Assembly (NCBI GenBank): GCA_038212215.1
Contig: JBBQUT010000034.1
Span: forward strand, 1-55,421
DNA length: 55,421 nucleotides
Reading direction: 5' to 3'
From: JALZAI01 sp038212215
GTDB taxonomy: Bacteria > Actinomycetota > Actinomycetes > Mycobacteriales > Jatrophihabitantaceae
Positions 53,004 through 55,421 of the stretch are shown here, piece by piece. Position numbers and translations under genes: made by a program. A model generated the notes under the pieces. It worked only from the letters and a program-made list of their open reading frames with translations. It was not told where the DNA came from and made no database searches. The stretch's first letter is position 1; the number at the start of each line of letters is the position of its first letter.

Positions 53004-53843
53004 CTATAAGACAGAGCAGATCGAAGAAACGCCGTGCGGGGCCGACCAGCGCGTGGAAGTGGGATCTTGGATTCGGAAGTAGGAGTCGACGCTGTGCTGG
53101 CAGTCGAACCGGCCAGTGTCCAAGTTCACTCGGCCGCCTGGCGTGTAGTAGGCCGGCCATGCATACGTCGACCACGTAGCGAGCAGCGCGTTACTTAAAA
53201 GTTGCCTCAGTTCAACGTGCGCCACTCCGATGTTCACGTGGTCTGCGGTGAGTCGAAATCTGGGAATCGAGTCGGTTGAGGTGGACGTGCAAACGTCACC
53301 GACGCAGCGCGGCGGGATTGTATAGGTGCCGTAAAACGTCGTCAACGAGTTCTTGCGGGCAGAGGTTTGGGTGTTGTCGTAAGAGGCCTGGGTCCGGGTG
53401 GCGCCGGTGACGCAGACGTGGTCACCGGAAACCGCCTCGCGCCACACCCATCCCGATAAACATGTGTCCGGGCCGTAGACGCCTCCGGTGGGACTACGTC
53501 GGGTAGCGGCCACGCTGTTGTCGTATGCCGTCTGCGCTCTGGTGGCACCGGACACGCACGTGTGATCGATTGGAACCGCTTCGCGCCACACAAAGCCTTC
53601 GAGGCAGGTGTCCGGCCCCCAGTCTCCGGCCGCCATGGCCGGAACCGTGGTAAGGATTGCCGCGAGGGTCGAGGGAACGAGACAAAACAGGAAGGCAACG
53701 GCGGACCATCGCCGCCATCCCCTCGAGGCGCGAGCGCTAGCCTTTCCTTTCCTGATGAATCGATTGGTTCTGAGCGACCCACATTCGCGCAGCCTTTGTA
53801 CGTGCGGACGAGGCGCAACCAAGGATGTTTGCTTTTTGGTCAT
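53004..53843 (-). CDS. Secreted protein with a duplicated Cys motif
   Basis: 279 aa from ATG 53843 with AGGAGA upstream. A long n-region is followed by a hydrophobic stretch ending PAMA-AG, probably a signal peptide. Two copies of a ~34-residue motif (GPDTCLEGFVWREAVPIDHT and GPDTCLSGWVWREAVSGDHV, each followed by CV-x-GATR-x-Q-x-x-YDN) each carry two Cys. A C-terminal domain of ~130 residues with paired Cys residues follows. It is exported and probably disulfide-bonded. It lies 205 bases upstream of the propeller gene on the same strand and may be co-regulated. Confidence 0.8.
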   Translation of the reverse strand: MTKKQTSLVAPRPHVQRLRECGSLRTNRFIRKGKASARASRGWRRWSAVAFLFCLVPSTLAAILTTVPAMAAGDWGPDTCLEGFVWREAVPIDHTCVSGATRAQTAYDNSVAATRRSPTGGVYGPDTCLSGWVWREAVSGDHVCVTGATRTQASYDNTQTSARKNSLTTFYGTYTIPPRCVGDVCTSTSTDSIPRFRLTADHVNIGVAHVELRQLLSNALLATWSTYAWPAYYTPGGRVNLDTGRFDCQHSVDSYFRIQDPTSTRWSAPHGVSSICSVL

Positions 53844-54949
53844 GGTATCTCCTAATGTGCGATGGTGAGCGATTGCTCTTTGACGCGGTGTTGATGCGGA
53901 CGTGGTCGGTCAGCGGTAGTAATGGGCAGGGTTCAACATCTGGCTCTCCGTTTCTGTGCGGTGATGGTAATGAGCAATGTTGGAGTGATGCTGCATTCTC
54001 ATATTGGACGATTTCTTGATGAAGCCGGTCGGGGCCGCGGTGATCCACGCATCTACGTGACTCTGACGTGCCGCATGGAGTCCGAACTCGGCGTCGTAAA
54101 GTCGCGTTCGCTCGGTCTAGGATGGTTTCTAATTGTGGACCGGGGTGGAGCAGGTCAATCTGCTTGTTCTTCATCGCCGTCTCCTCGAGGAGTTCGTTAT
54201 GAGGTCTGAAGATCGGTGGATGCACCGATGATCACGGTTGAATGGAACACCGCGATATGTTCGCGAAGTGATCCGGTGGATTGGCGAGCAGTGCGATCTT
54301 GTGATTCAGTCCTCAAAGCGTCTGTGTAGTGCGAACGTAAGCGGACGGTCTGTCCCGTGTCATGAGGCACGTGTCCTTGCAAGGCCGGGAATGTTTCCCG
54401 ATCCCGTAGGGCGGGATATCCCAAGGGATGCGGCGTCCGGCTCCGTAGCGGTGGACAAATGTGCGGCGTTCGAATGCTCGGGAACGTGACTGCGGTGGAG
54501 ACTGCTTATTTTGGGCACGCTTGGATGGTTCGCCTGCCGCCGCGCAACAAAAGGAGGCACGGTGAACCCCTGCGCTGGTCTGATCGGACCCGACTCGATC
54601 TCGTGGGAGCGGTTCTGTCGAATCGGACGACGATGACTGGGGTGCCGAGGGTTAAGGCCCGGCGAGTTACAGCGCGGTTGCCGATCCGACCGGCGCAGGA
54701 GCGCGGGGTCCCGACCAGTTCGGGCACAGCGCCCGGTTTTGCGGGACGGAAAGGAGCATGGCCGGGACCTGGAGTGGGTCACACTGCGGCTATGCGGACG
54801 CGGGTTGTCACGGTGGCTGGCGTGGTGTTGTCGGCGGTGTCGCTGATTGTGGAGGTCTGGGTGCTGACCCGTCCGGACTTCGCTCGGCCGGCGGGTGTCA
54901 ACGGACCAGCTTCTCGGCCTGCCCGGTGCGGGAGGGGTGTGTGTTCGGG
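53844..54949. other. About 1.1 kb without a firm gene
   Basis: A minus-strand ATG at 54177 has a good ribosome binding site (GAGGAGACGGCG), but its frame quickly becomes unlike protein and overlaps the 53843 gene, so it may be a leader or a broken copy of a secreted-protein gene. A plus-strand frame from ATG 54792 (VVTVAGVVLSAVSLIVEVWV at the N-terminus) runs to 55031 and overlaps the permease end. It could be a truncated membrane or sensor protein. Paired hairpins lie at 54386-54417. Confidence 0.35.
54386..54417. repeat. Two adjacent short hairpins
   Basis: CGGGAA-TGT-TTCCCG (54386-54400) and ATCCCG-TAGGG-CGGGAT (54401-54417), each with a perfect 6-bp stem, abut without a gap. Their middle arms (TTCCCG and ATCCCG) are similar, so alternative pairings are possible. 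Confidence 0.55.
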
Positions 54950-55420
54950 TCAGACCAGGTGTCGGGCTCGGGTGGCCCGCCACCCCAAGGCGAGCAGGAC
55001 AGCGGCGAGGACAAGCAGGATCGCTAGGTAGGTGAGTTGCAGTGGCCAGTACTGACTTGGTGGATGGAAGCGGTTGCCGCCCATAGCCCAGCCCTGCTCG
55101 GGTGTTCCGATCCGTCCGGTCGTGTGGGATGCCGGGGTCAGTGAGCGCACGATCCAGCCGGTGAGCAGGAACAGGACGGGGAAGGCGACGAGCGCGGTGC
55201 CGATGGCGGCGAGCGTGCGGCGCAGGTAGGCGCCCAGCGCGGCGGCCAGGGCGAAGGCGAGCACGGTCTCGGCGGCTGGGGCGAGGTCGATGGAGAAGAA
55301 CCAGATCCAGCGGGTGCTGGTCAGCCCGCCGCGGGTGAGCGGGATCTGGGCGCGGTCGCTGGCCAAGCCGGCGAGCAGACCGGCCACGGCCAGGCAACCG
55401 GCGAGGATGGAGGTCTTGGT
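54950..55420 (-). CDS. C-terminal part of an ABC-2-type membrane permease (partial)
   Basis: About 156 residues are visible; the frame continues past the right edge. Four hydrophobic segments are seen, including TVLAFALAAALGAYL, GTALVAFPVLFLLTGWI and AILLVLAAVLLAL. The loop before the last helix carries the pattern W-A-M-G-G-N-R-F-H-P-P. The layout fits a permease subunit of an actinobacterial ABC-2-type exporter, whose ATPase gene would lie to the right. Family inferred from topology. Confidence 0.65.
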   Translation of the reverse strand, partial: TKTSILAGCLAVAGLLAGLASDRAQIPLTRGGLTSTRWIWFFSIDLAPAAETVLAFALAAALGAYLRRTLAAIGTALVAFPVLFLLTGWIVRSLTPASHTTGRIGTPEQGWAMGGNRFHPPSQYWPLQLTYLAILLVLAAVLLALGWRATRARHLV

Positions 55421-55421
55421 G

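Noticed and set aside
53737..54177. Minus-strand gene from ATG 54177 with a good ribosome binding site
   Set aside because: After ~20 codons the text becomes protein-unlike, and it overlaps the well-supported 53004-53843 gene in another frame. Kept only as a note in the intergenic entry.

Overview
The window is high-GC DNA from an actinobacterium. The evidence is the GC-rich third codon positions, the frequent GTG/TTG starts, the NarL-type two-component pair, the DUF2510/PASTA-like membrane protein and an SCO6880/DUF6112-type conjugation cluster. The genus cannot be fixed from the sequence alone. Most of the window is accessory DNA: two uncharacterised NTPase cassettes, one large conjugative-element module, at least five transposon or intron insertions, and a stretch of decayed genes.

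Layout. 1-1024: the end of one gene and non-coding DNA. 1025-6514: a tightly coupled four-gene cassette (zinc-finger protein, helical coiled-coil protein, divergent Hsp70, coiled-coil protein with a possible RelE-like end). 6798-12319: a proline iminopeptidase, a two-gene membrane operon, a truncated integrase, a lipoprotein and a DUF2510/PASTA-like protein. 12567-15720: an IS630 transposase interrupted by a complete group II intron (12765-15303). 16255-21014: a cassette with a dynamin-like GTPase, a second P-loop GTPase and a tail-anchored protein. 21199-22772: a tyrosine integrase beside a tRNA 3'-end attachment site and a strong hairpin. 23155-24749: an excisionase-like HTH protein, a DUF2283-like/ribbon-helix-helix pair and a low-GC membrane protein. 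25491-26537: an IS110 transposase with an in-frame stop.

27331-43145 is a type IV secretion module, largely in chains of ATGA/GTGA overlaps: an HTH regulator, a ParA-like protein, a duplicated DUF6112 pilin-like protein, a VirB8/TcpC-like protein, a TrbL/VirB6-like protein, an SCO6880-family protein, a VirB4 ATPase and a TraG/VirD4 coupling protein. A 34-base box with a fixed internal layout stands before three transcription units of this module and may be its shared control site. No relaxase is visible. The module's right part holds a decayed gene and a methyltransferase scrap, so the element may no longer be self-transmissible.

43556-48310 is a decay zone: a frameshifted zinc-ribbon gene, two broken GNAT acetyltransferases, an IS110 fragment, a multiply frameshifted recombinase and an IstB fragment. 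48579-55420 returns to intact genes: a response regulator and histidine kinase pair, a secreted six-repeat propeller-like protein, a secreted protein with a duplicated Cys motif, and the end of a membrane permease. The two NTPase cassettes next to integration machinery are the best candidates for undescribed (possibly conflict or defence) systems. Their function is inferred from architecture only.
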